Assembly (NCBI GenBank): GCA_001466705.2
Contig: LATX02000035.1
Location: forward strand, 558,001 to 622,000
Length of the DNA: 64,000 nt
Direction: 5' to 3'
DNA from: Moniliophthora roreri
Taxonomy: Eukaryota > Basidiomycota > Agaricomycetes > Agaricales > Marasmiaceae
This document shows, piece by piece, positions 23,502 to 34,023 of this stretch. Position 1 is the first letter of the stretch, and each line of letters begins with the position of its first letter. The notes under the pieces were generated by a model, which saw only the letters and a list, made by a program, of their open reading frames with translations, did no database searches and was not told where the DNA came from. The translations under genes and the position numbers were made by a program.

Positions 23502-23777
23502 AGCTGTATGTGGAGCTGCTCTGGCATCGACACTTGCCGTTGAGGCCAAAACTTTACTAGACACCGGTCCTAACCTTATCCTTGTTTCTCCAACTTTTCC
23601 CACTCTTCCGCATTATGTTATGCTAGGATTTGAGATCATTTCGGATCTCGAGGATCGTAGATGTGGCGTACTCTCTCACATTGCTGTTGCTGTTTGTGAC
23701 ATGTGGAATGTTCATGCCGTCGTTAAGACGAGTATTATGAGGTATGGATGCGAGATAAGATCCCAAATGAACTGAGG
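23502..23777 (+). pseudogene. Possible decayed coding fragment, weakly retropepsin-like
   Basis: A stop-free frame of about 90 codons without an early Met. It contains KTLLDTGPNLILVSPTF, which resembles the D-T-G active-site strand of retroelement aspartic proteases, followed by CDMWNVHAVVKTS. The resemblance is short and no reverse transcriptase, integrase or long terminal repeat was found nearby. It could be a retroelement remnant or chance. Confidence 0.2.
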
Positions 23778-24331
23778 TTAATCGACGCCTTCAGCTACAA
23801 GGTCGACACTGGTGTCATTAGTGATGCAAGTCCAGTACTTCCTCTTCCGTGTGCACTCGAATCGCACAGCCTTTCAGGGGTGGCGGCGCTGACATGCTCT
23901 CACGGGATCCACGCCTCAGTCCGAGCACCGAGACCGCCTGCCAGTGGCGCAAAGTTGGGTTACCGCAGTGAAAAGCGAAACCGAGGATTCAGGGCGATCC
24001 TCTAGTATTTGGTCAAAGTATATGTCCGATATATGCTGTCTTGTGTGGGCTTGTAGATATCTTTATCTATGTGGGCACCTATACATAAAGGGTGTGGGCT
24101 TTGTGGAGGTGGCAACCATTAATCCCTACGGTCAGTGCCACCATCTCCGCCCCACGTACGACCCTAACTCCCTCAACAGGATGCTTCTCTACCATCTCTG
24201 CTACAGTATTCCCAAAACCTTTTCTCGATTACAGGCACATCTTGTTGCAAGCCCCGCCACACGTCTGGCGGTGGCTGACCTCGAGGGCCCCTCTCGACAA
24301 GCCTGTCCTTCTCAATGCGGTTCGATCATTC

Positions 24332-24332
<1 letters not shown>

Positions 24333-24368
<36 letters not shown>

Positions 24369-24377
24369 TCTCTCTCT
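24333..24377. repeat. Poly-C tract followed by CT repeat
   Basis: 34 consecutive C residues (24333-24366) directly followed by about five TC units. The opposite strand is a G run able to form quadruplex-type structures. The tract lies about 340 bp beyond the 3' end of the MFS gene. Confidence 0.92.
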
Positions 24378-24718
24378 GACTTTGATGCTCCCAGTCGCAA
24401 CCCGAAGTACGTACAATGGACACCGAATCGAAGGCTGGAGTGACGAACAACAGGCATGAGGTCATCGGACGAGCGGTACTGTCAAGGCAAGCCTACAGGT
24501 GTCCTGTTTTTCGACGTAAAAAGCTCTGGCACTAAACCTAGAGGAGGCTACATCACATCCCCGCTTCATGGCGCTCTCCATCAAGTTGCTTTGACGGAAA
24601 AGGTTTAATTTGGGCATGCTCAGTGACATGTTGGCGTTTACTATGGCTCAAAGTAGTGCGTTATCAGTTGTGTATCGTGTCTGTCTAGAGTATAACCACC
24701 ATGAATCTATCTTTTCTC

Positions 24719-27259
24719 TCATCGGTTGAGGTCACTTCGAGCTCGCATAGCCTCTCCGTGGTAGTAAATCCATATAGGAAATGGTATGCCTAAAACAATT
24801 GCCAAGCCTTTGATTTTTGTTAGCCATCTGTAGAAAGTGTGAAGCCCTTGAACTCACCAGCTAGTAAGGAGTTTCCTGGACCAACACCCAAAGTATCAAA
24901 CATCTGTTGTGCAAACAGAGGGAAGGCAAAACCCAGCAGTGAACGAAGCACCTGAACACGGACATGAGTTAATAAGACAGTGCAACTTGTAACCACACTC
25001 ACAGAAGCGGCTGATAGAGCGCTCGCTGCGTAGGTGAAGGCGTCGACCAAGTATAGACTGATGGGGAGGCTACGAGAATGTATTGAGACGGAAGGTCAAC
25101 TACTAGAAACGGTTTGTAGACTCACAAGCAGGTCATTTGCCCTGAAAATGAATCAAATAAGTTTTTCCTCCGTTGAAATGTGATGATATGTACTCACCAA
25201 ACCCAAATATACCTGAACCTATTATTGGCATTATCCAGTGAACCTTCGCCTGGGCGGACCACCCGTACCAGCTAAGTGGATTGAAGCGCTGGCGCAAGTT
25301 GAAAGGCGATAGAAGACTTACAACAAGCCGATAGGAATGAATAGAGAACCAAAGATTAGAGGTGGTATCCTCATTTCGGGCTTGCCTTTCCCACCATTCT
25401 TATCTGCTTGCTGAGAGGAGGAACTCGGTTGGACGAAAGGACTGGTAAAACTCCCGAACAAACCTTTTGATACATCTTGTCTGCAACATCTGCCCCGAAA
25501 TATGTGGCCAGTAAGAAGCCAGTTCCGAGCCCAAGATAAACCAGACCCCCGATACCAGCGCCAAAACCGTAGGTATTATGGAAAAGATCTACAGTTTTGA
25601 GTTGGTTGAGTTGATGTCTTGGAGCCATAACGGATTCGTACTCACTCGCGAAGGTGGTAAACATGAGGTAATAGATACCTGATGTGATGCAAATGAGTCT
25701 TTTTCTTCCTTGCGCCCTTAGGGGATATACACGATACGAACCGTAAACGCTAGAGAATCTAGCGTCAGCGTCTGCTGAAACATAACAATAGTCGAAGACT
25801 CACAATGACATGTATAAACTGAGGATAAAGCAAATGAAACTCCTCGTAAGTAGAACGATGGGTCGACTAAGGTTGATCCAAAGATATTGGGTCTTTGTCA
25901 TGTCTCCATGTGGTGTCACGCTCAACCGCAGACGCTTTTCTGGGTCGTCTATTTTCATGGCCTTCCTGCGTCTTATAACTGGTGCGTATGTCTCACGCAA
26001 AAATGGTATTCCAACCAGGCTCGCCAGTCCGCAGCAAGCTGAGAATTCCAAGGTTGAGTCACAAATGGCAATCACCAACAAACAGTAGACTCACCGGCGA
26101 TGACAATGAATACATACTTTACGCCAACTGTTTGTGCCAGAAACCCTCCCGCAACTGGACCTGTGAAGAAGTGAGAAGCTGCTGCGAGGTTGGTGAAAGG
26201 GGGCAACGTACCTAAAGCAGGGGCCATTAGAGGACCCTTTCTCACAGGTGAGTGCATTCCAGCATTTCTCAATAGGATTTGTCACAGACCAGCGTGTAAA
26301 GCGACATTGCGAAGGCCCTGTCTCTCTCAGAGAAGAGATCACCTGGACACAGCAGAGCATCAGCCTCTCCGATTTAATAGCGAGGAAGGTAAGTCACATA
26401 CCCACGGAGCCACCTCCGACGGCGATACTGGAGAAAATGGGGGATCGTCAGCTCCTGCGATGACAATGAAGTAATTGACCTTACGGTGCAGCTCCACTGA
26501 ACCCGGTGAAGAAACGGAAAATGATCAGACTCGTGGTGTTTGGTGAGAATGCACATCCGAGATTAAATGCTAAAGAGAAGATGTTCCCCAGATGCAATAC
26601 CTGTCATATCACAACTTTTAGGAGACTGCACAAGAGAAAGAGTGCGATATCTCACCCAAGTTCGCCCATACATCTCCGAGATAGGCGCTAGCACAAGCGG
26701 CTAAACCACCACAGCAGTCAGACTAGGCGCTTCAACACAGCCATTCATACGATGACGCACCGCAATAGCAAAAGAAATCAGAAAGACACTCAATGTCAAG
26801 GCGATTAGGGTTTGATTTTCAATCCCATACTCTTGCGCGACTTGCGGTAGACCAGGAGCCATCATTGAACTCGCAAGTGGGGGAATAAATGTGTAAAATG
26901 AAACCTGCCGAACCAGTCAGCACTCTAGGAAACATGACAGCCGGTAAAGCGACCACGAACGTCCTTAGACCTACAATAAACACTGCAACCCATTTCTTTC
27001 GCTTTGGCCAATTCCTTGCATTCATAGGATCATTTTCCCAATCATCCTCCACGTTCTCCAAAGCTTCCTCCTCCTTATCAGCCGGTATTGCAGATTCTCC
27101 ATGTCCATTCGGTGGTTCAGGGTTGTGTTTCGTGCAGCTGCTAGTTGAATGCAAGTCGTGATCCTTTGGCGGTGATGGTGGTAGGTCAGATCTTTTCGTT
27201 ATAGATGATCTTCGTGAAGGAGCCTGTTTCAATTGTGAAGCTGAATCCTGGAGGGTCAT
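24719..27259 (-). CDS. MFS transporter, DHA1 family (polyamine/drug:H+ antiporter-like)
   Basis: Polytopic plasma-membrane exporter of the DHA1 class (relatives: yeast Tpo and Flr transporters). It starts MTLQDSASQLKQ with a long polar N-terminal tail ending in WENDPMNARNWPKRKKW, the signature just before TM1 in this class. Further blocks are FYTFIPPLASSMMAPGLPQ, PVAGGFLAQTVGVKYVFIVIA, the TM6-7 loop IPFLRETYAPVIRRRKA, GGLVYLGLGTGFLLATYFG and FPLFAQQMFDTLGVGPGNSLLAG. The last exon reads LAIVLGIPFPIWIYYHGEAM and ends ARSDLNR. Roughly ten introns split the membrane domain. I read most exons but did not fix every junction, so the exact residue count is not given. Substrate cannot be deduced. No pathway partner lies next to it. 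Confidence 0.83.
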
Positions 27260-28141
27260 TTTTGAGGGACGTGAATTTGAGCGTCAGCTCCGTTCGTGAG
27301 AAGGGAAGAAGACGAACATGAACACATGGTACGGAAAGGTTTTTGTACTCGAAAGCCCCATCAATGCCGTCGGCCCAGTGCTCAGGAGTTAGAACCGTCT
27401 CTTGCTGTCGAGTTCCCAAGATGTTCTTCCGGCAGGCGTTTCCCTGACATTTCTCTTCCGGAAATAAATGTAACTTGATGCACCCTTTGAGCGTGTTCGA
27501 AGCTAGGTGCCTCATGGGTCGGAAAATAATGAAACAAGAAGACGGTAGGGTGGCGTCCCTAGTGTTCTTTGAACGCACGCTCCCTTTAGAAATACATTAG
27601 TCAAGAGATTTCTAAACCGCAAAGATTGGGAGTACTTATCCTCCTTTCACCATCATGACATATTCACGTCTCATGATACAGTTTTCGGTAGGCGTCCGAC
27701 AAGGCGTTAATGCCGTCGGTGACAACGAAGCATTGTCCTCTAGAAATTTCCTATACATGGGAGCTTGGGTCTGAGCGGAGAGGTCCTTATGGTTTACACT
27801 TTGTTCACCGCCAACAATGAAGCCAAGATATTCGAGAATGGGACGGTTCCTCAGTCCGGGCTTGCGGAAGAGTGGAAGAGTGTCAAGAGACGCCATCAAA
27901 CTCTGCGGTTAGAATGTCATTGCTGCTGACTGAAATGCCCTGAACCTCGGCATCAAGTTGGACCGACCGCACTTGGTGAACCAAAGATGGTATTATTGCC
28001 TGCTCAATGAAATATAGCGGGGAATTATACCGGCGCCCAGTTTACAACAACAAGGAAGATCTACATCTGAGGAACGATTAATAGCAGACTATTATATGGC
28101 AGATAGTAACATACTACAATAGATAACGTATGCTCTTGCCT
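27260..28141. other. Intergenic region upstream of the MFS gene
   Basis: Promoter side of the transporter and 3' side of RIB3. Two - strand frames (27186-27578 and 27636-27899) stay open for about 90-130 codons but show no family motif and no convincing join to the MFS start. Nothing else recognised. Confidence 0.45.
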
Positions 28142-29066
28142 CTATAGCTTGTCTTCTAAGTTTTTCCTGAATTCAACCAGCATCTCCACACTGATCATCT
28201 TCAGACCCCATTTGTCCGCAAACTTCCTGCATCCATCGCGTCTCATCATACCACCTTCATGATCCTCATCTAAATCGTTGACCAATTCACAGAGCACGCC
28301 AGTCTCTGGAAGACCGGTTAGCTTACAAAGATCGACACCGGCTTCGGTGTGTCCCCGCCGCGTAAGAACACCACCAGGCCTTGCACGCAAAGGCATGAGG
28401 TGACCGGGTCTTGTGAAGTCGGAGGGTAACGAAGTGGGCGATGATAATGCCTGAGCGGTGAGAGCTCGGTCGTGTGCTGATATGCCAGTAGTAGTTCCTA
28501 ATGATGTGTCAATTGACTTTTGGTGATCAGTTCGACGGATAAAGATTGACGGACCATGTTTATAGTCTACGGAAATCGTATAGGCTGTTCGGTGTGGGTC
28601 TTGGTTGAGCTCTCCGACCATGAGGGGTAGCTCAAGTTCTTTCAATCGTTCTCCCGGTAGAGATATACATATGAAGCCGCTGTAACAGAAACACGTCTCG
28701 TCAGCTCGATGTATAAAGATTGGTGGTCTATATAGCGCACCTAGTATGTCTAATCATCCAAGCCATCTTCTCCGTCGTACAGTGACATCCTGCGATAATC
28801 AGGTCCCCCTCGTTCTCCCTGTTCTCATCATCCATGACCACCAGGAACTCTCCATTTTTGTAAGCCTCCAACGCTTCTTCCATCGAGTCGAATGAGAATT
28901 CTATGCGTTCTTGGACATTCGACTTGGCCTTTGGAGCTAGAGCGGACTTGGTTTTGTAGGGAAACAGGGAAGGAAATGTGGTCTTCTTGAGACCGTTGGC
29001 GTCATTGGGAATAGGTGGAGAAGCGTCACTTGACATGGAGGGGATAACTAGAGCTGCGGGTGCCAT
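28142..29066 (-). CDS. RIB3: 3,4-dihydroxy-2-butanone 4-phosphate synthase
   Basis: Riboflavin pathway enzyme that converts ribulose 5-phosphate into dihydroxybutanone phosphate and formate. 268 residues from exons 29066-28741, 28679-28555 and 28497-28142. Motifs are [17 protein letters not shown] (acidic metal-binding loop), [23 protein letters not shown] joined to [27 protein letters not shown] and [17 protein letters not shown]. It ends near [14 protein letters not shown]. It is a RibB-only protein with no GTP cyclohydrolase II fusion. An N-terminal extension of about 60 polar residues precedes the domain. The second intron is 57 nt with no stop, so a six-frame reading wrongly includes it; removing it restores the conserved HGTTTG. 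The ATG at 29066 is preferred over an upstream non-conserved Met-like codon. Confidence 0.94.
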
Positions 29067-30029
29067 TTTTTGCGGGTGTCTCAGAGAGATTGAAAGGGAA
29101 CAGAGTAGGGGATTTGACACTGACACTGGGGTTCTGGAGCTCTGACTTGGTTAAATAAGCATTGCATTGGATAGCAAATGGACAAGCAATGGAGATTACT
29201 ACCCCGAATACAGGGTTTTTGGGTTGGCGGAGTTCCGATGAGTAACGGAAATGAATACGCGGGAAAAAAACTTGTCAGTGTACTGTCAGCTTTTATGGTC
29301 ATCACCCAGTTCACTGCCGCGCCAGGCCGCGTACGCTCTTCTATAATCCATTTTACGTTCGTGGCGACAAAGACGAGGCGAAAACCGGACAGGCAAGTCT
29401 GGCTCCATCTCGCCAGGGCGATGAAACAACACAGCCAGCTGCCATCAATTGGCTTGCGGCGAAAGAGTCGGGACTAACGGCGGACCCCATCAGCGTCGGA
29501 TGGACCCTTCCATGTCAATATTTGGCCTCGAGAATGATACGTACCCGCCGTTGAGAACCTAGAAGAGCCGAGGTACGTCTTCGACTCCTTGTTGGTCAAC
29601 GGAATGAATCAACTTTGAATAGCTATACCTTGTCCAAGCTCGACTAGAAGACTACTCTTGCAATCGTCCACAAAAAAAAGCAATAGTAACGTAGATGTAG
29701 GCTCTCTAACCCAGAGGGCCAGGTGACTATCGAAGACCCAGGATCGAAGGTAGGCGTCAAAATGAATCAAAGAATCATTGTCCCCGTCAAGACTGCCCTA
29801 GTCCTTTTCTATAGGAACCAATCATCATCAACATTTCCTCCTCGTGCGTGAAATGAGCGGCTATCTATCAGGCACAATGAGTAATTTTTCATTATCGTCG
29901 TGAGGGCAAAGGGGCACGGGGATGTTACTTTAAAGTTACACGCTCCAGAAGAAGTTTTGGGTTTCCTTTCTGTCTTCTCTTAATCCATAGCAGCGTAAAG
30001 CGTTCGCCTCCCCCGGCGGGATAGGCAGT
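29067..30029. other. Divergent intergenic region
   Basis: About 960 bp between RIB3 (-) and the DUF6533 gene (+), expected to hold both promoters. Small ORFs here overlap on both strands and have no recognisable content. No clear TATA box or riboswitch was seen. Confidence 0.5.
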
Positions 30030-31922
30030 ATGGCCAATTCAACCCAGTATATCTTATCTTTTCCTCGAGTGTTAGCACTGATACCATTGACCACTCTTTT
30101 TCAGCTATCTGGAATACAATATTACATGGGCTAGCTTGGGTGAGTTGTAACAGGTTTTCTCTCAGTGACCACAACTTACTAGTCGTCATCTCCAAAGCCC
30201 TCCTTTACTACGATTACGCCTTGACGTTCGGTCAGGAAGTTAGATATATCTGGGGAAGCAAATTATGCCTTTCGAATGTGGCCTACATTGGATGTCGCTA
30301 TGCACTTGTGGCGAACGTTCTGTATCTATTGGCGATGTCGGATAAACTAACGTTTGGGGTGAGTGCTGTGCTGGCTTGGTATCACTGTTCTCAGTACTGA
30401 CTATTCTTTACTATTCAGTGAGTCTGAATCCATCACGATATGATCTTTTTCACATACAGAATCAGATGCGACGCCTGGTACAAGGTCATCGCAATTTTGG
30501 CAGTCCTGGGACGTGCTTCAGTTATTGGTGGGCAATATTTGACGACTTCTGATCGTTTTTCTGACCATCATCTGGATCAGTGGTGTTTACCGCCCGTACC
30601 TACGCTGTATACGGTCAAAATCGTTACATTCTGGCGTACTTGATCGCGTTAGGACTTGCAACAGTGATCACCGATACCGTGAGTGATCCGGTGCCCTGGT
30701 GAACTCATGACGTCTCAAATCTTCATCCTAGATGCATGTCCCCGGTCAGAAGTGTCACGATTCGACGAAAACCCCAGTGTACGTTTCCCATGTATAAAAC
30801 TCTTGTTTCTGTTACTGATCAGACTTTTCTCGGGATGGTAGTGGTGTGTATCCCTTCCATGTATCAACTTCTGCACGATCCTGAATCCACGAGACAGTTA
30901 GTTTATTGAGGTCGTTACTGACCATTGTATTCGAGACCTCGTCGGCTTTGCTTATCACCATTCGGACGATCAAGGCCTTCAAGGCTTATGGGCCATTGGG
31001 AACGAAGAAGAGTAATATCTTGTATCTTATCTTTGAGGAAGGTTTGCACGCACTCCCCAATATCTCATAACGATTTGCTGAAGTCTTCACTTTAGGTCTA
31101 ACGTATTTCTGGTATGGATACTAGTTTTCTCATTAGCATGTCCCCTGATACAACGTTACTAGTATTATTTCTATCTTCACGATAGCCACTTTTGTTTTGA
31201 AACTGGTGAGTTGCTCACCGGCTGGCTACCGATATGTATTGAAACCAATTCCGTTCTAGCGAGCTCCTGTGCGTAGAGTTTCTTGTACGGAGACGTCAGA
31301 TTACTGAAGTCCAGTTCACTTCAGCCGGGGTTCTTCCAAGACATTCTCAACGCATTTACATTGCCGTATGCTTTCTTCTGATGTTCAGAGCTCTTTGCGG
31401 TCACTTATCCTGGCCTGTAGGTTATCGGGTATCCTCACTGCTCGATTCATCTTACACTTGAAGGTATGGAAAGAAAAGGAGTCCTTCAAAATGACAGGAC
31501 GAGATGAAGAAGGCAATGACTATCACCCTCATGAACATATCGACCCTCAGTCATCCCATCTGCCTCGACCACCACCTGCTATGCTTCACATCAGTTCGCA
31601 CAATGAAGTTTCTACCCTTGCTGGAGAGACCAACTTCCGCAAGTACAGTCATGCTTCTCCGTCGAGCCCGCAGTCGGTATCGGATTCGTCAACCCTTGTG
31701 TCTTCGCCTTGGACACAACAAGACTCAGAGTTTGGTGACGACCCGATGGTATCAATGGCGAAAGCGGAGAAATTTGATAAACATGGGAGTGGAGCCGGTT
31801 CATCTTTTTGGATGGATGAGTCTGCACCGGTTACTTCCGGAGGCCGGAGAGGTAGTGAAGGTCAGAGGGGTGAGGTGCGATTATCACCCCTGCGACGGGA
31901 GTCCGCAATACAGTGGGCTTGA
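30030..31922 (+). CDS. DUF6533-type seven-TM membrane protein
   Basis: Integral membrane protein of a basidiomycete-expanded family of unknown function with receptor-like topology. The N-terminus assembles as MANSTHYLEYNITW-ASLVV from exons 30030-30046, 30105-30139 and 30183 onward. It runs into the family signature ALLYYDYALTFGQEVRYIWG, then CRYALVANVLYLLA, CDAWYKVIAILAVLGRASVIG, FTARTYAVYGQNRYILAYLI and a TM near LLSLLTIVFETSSALLITI. The C-terminal tail (about 150 residues) is polar, Ser-rich and cytosolic-looking, ending RRESAIQWA. Introns near 30350-30469, 30523-30590 and 30680-31330 are needed; the donor near 30348 is uncertain. No close neighbour suggests a ligand or partner. The first exon is only 17 nt, so the start is less sure than the family call. 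Confidence 0.7.
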
Positions 31923-32330
31923 TCTTTTTCTGTATATCATGATCGAGTCTCGGATGTACTTTTTTGGTGAAGTGAATAACTCGGAAATGACATCAACGTG
32001 CGTGCAGAGTATTGAGTATTGAGTTAGCACGCATTTCCGCGATACAAAGCAAATTCTTGTGACTGGCTATCGATTTCCACTGGTCCTCCTCGACGTATAC
32101 CTCAACGTTTGTGTATTAACCAGTTGAACTCCACAGGCGTCAAAGTTTGAGTAAGATATAGCGTAAATTCGTGGCAATGATGAGGCTATTCTACCTTGCA
32201 TTTAACGGTGACATCAGACTTACACTGGGCTTCCTATCTCGGGACGGAATACGTTGTATTTATACTTAGAGCTCTTATCACGGTCCGTATTTATACGTCG
32301 CAATCCACATCCCCCTTTTCATCACTTCTA
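31923..32330. other. Intergenic region and MTLD promoter
   Basis: About 400 bp between same-strand genes. A TATA-like TATTTATACTTA lies near 32259-32270, about 65 bp upstream of the MTLD start codon, and a second TATTTATACG sits at about 32289. No gene content. Confidence 0.45.
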
Positions 32331-34023
32331 ATGACTACTCAGAAACCCATCGCTCTTCAGTTTGGTGCTGGAAACATTGGACGAGGCTTTATTGGCGCCG
32401 TCCTATCCCAGGCCGGATTCCACGTCGTCTTTGCCGATGTACAGGAGCCCATTGTCAACGAAATCAACAAGAATGGACAGTACGATTTGCACATTTTGGA
32501 GGGTCGGCCAAAGATAGAGACGGTGAAGGACATATCCGCAGTCTTGTCGACCAATCTTCAGGCGTTCGAGGACATCGCCAAGGGGCAATTGACCATTATC
32601 ACTACTGCAGTCGGTCCAAGTGCGTTTCTTCAACATCTCATCGACACATAAGCAACTGACGAAGGGAACTTGTTTTAGATATCTTGCCTAGGCTCGCTAA
32701 ACCCATTGCACAAATCATTCGGACTAGAATGGCGGAGAACCGGTACGTGACGCATGCGATATTTCAAACAAGCTAGTACTCATTCGTCTTTTTGCCTACA
32801 GGGGCCCAATCAACATCGTTGCATGTGAGAACGCTCAACGTGCATCCCATGTTCTCCGAGATGCCGTTGATCAGGAGTTGAGCGACCAAGAGCGGGAGTA
32901 TGCCCGCGATAACATCGGATATGCCGTCTGCTCCGTGGACCGAATCGTACCGCCTTATGATACCGAGAATCTACTAGACGTGGGCGTGGAACCGTTCTAT
33001 GAGTGGATCGTGGATGCCAATAGCCTCAAGAAGACCGATCCTGACGTCCAGATTCCAGGGATGAAAGGTACATTGATCGCACCTTTTTCGGAGGAACACG
33101 AATAAGCTAACATTTCGCCGCACTACAGCTACCGACAATTTGGATGCCTATGTCCAACGGAAGTTGTTTACCCTCAAGTACGCATTTACAGAATTAGTAC
33201 CTTTGCACCTATTACTGAATTGGGTTCTTTTTGCAGCACAGGACATGCAATCACCGCTTTCTTGGGAGCTCTTCCATCGGCCCAGCCTTCCGCGGCGTCA
33301 TCCAAGTCGTCATTGTCGCTTCTTTCCATGACTAGCGCGAGCAGTAGCGGTCGATCCACACCAACGGGTGCCAAGATTCCCAGCCACCCAACTATCCTTG
33401 AGGCTATAAACTCGAATGCTATTCGAGATATCGTCTCGCAAGCACTACACGAATCCGGAGAGGCCCTCATTCGCAAACACGGGTTCACAAAGGAGCAGCA
33501 CGAAGAGTACATCTCCAAGATCCTTGCTCGTTTTGCCAATCCCAACATGCAGGATGAGGTTGCTCGCGTAGGCAGGGAGCCGCTGCGCAAGTTGAAAAAG
33601 GGAGATAGATTCCTGGGACCCATCGAGATGTGTCGAGAGATGGGATTACCGAGGGACGCACTTTTGATTGGTGTAGCGTCTGCTTTGCTTTTCAACCCCA
33701 AGCGAAGGACAAAGTCGAGAACCAGCAGTCGGGGTTCCTTGACGGTACTTGCTGCACAGAGGCCCGTGATAAATGGTCGGCCTCAGATGTTGGCGGCACC
33801 AGTCTGGGAGGAGGAGTGGGAATGGGAAGAGGAAGAAGCTGATGAGCAGGCAAAGGCAGTTTATGAGATGATTGCCGAGAAAGGCGTCGTTGGTGTCTTG
33901 CGAGAGCTTACGGCTTGGGAAGAAGATGACGAGGACCTGAAAAAGGTAGTCAGAGCTTATGAGACGTTGTTCAAAGAAGGTATCGATGGCGTCGCGGGCT
34001 ATTTCCAGGGCTTGAAGAATTGA
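32331..34023 (+). CDS. MTLD: Mannitol-1-phosphate 5-dehydrogenase with two low-complexity insertions
   Basis: NAD-dependent enzyme interconverting fructose 6-phosphate and mannitol 1-phosphate. 484 residues from exons 32331-32619, 32679-32742, 32802-33067, 33129-33177 and 33237-34023. The Rossmann motif is IALQFGAGNIGRGFIG. Other blocks are [73 protein letters not shown] and ESGEALIRKHGFTKEQHEEY. Family members are usually near 390 residues. The surplus comes from a Ser/Ala-rich insertion after TAFLG (about 40 residues) and a basic-then-acidic insertion after ASALLFNPK that includes WEEEWEWEEEEADEQ. Neither has plausible GT-AG borders, so both appear translated. The TGHA segment is rebuilt across the last intron. 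TATA-like elements lie 40-70 bp upstream. Confidence 0.93.

Larger units (their letters stand above)
18684..24718. other. 6-kb gene-poor region with homopolymers and coding remnants
   Basis: The longest interval without a gene I can support. It contains a TTCC run (19326-19348), several A or T runs of 9-12 nt (around 19700, 20925, 21290, 21545, 22150), an AAAAT-type run at 21846-21881 and a 34-C tract at 24333-24366. Short ORFs on both strands lack family motifs. The 300 bp just upstream of 18683 are probably the promoter and 5' leader of the serine-rich gene. A decayed open frame near 23502-23777 is listed separately. Confidence 0.5.
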
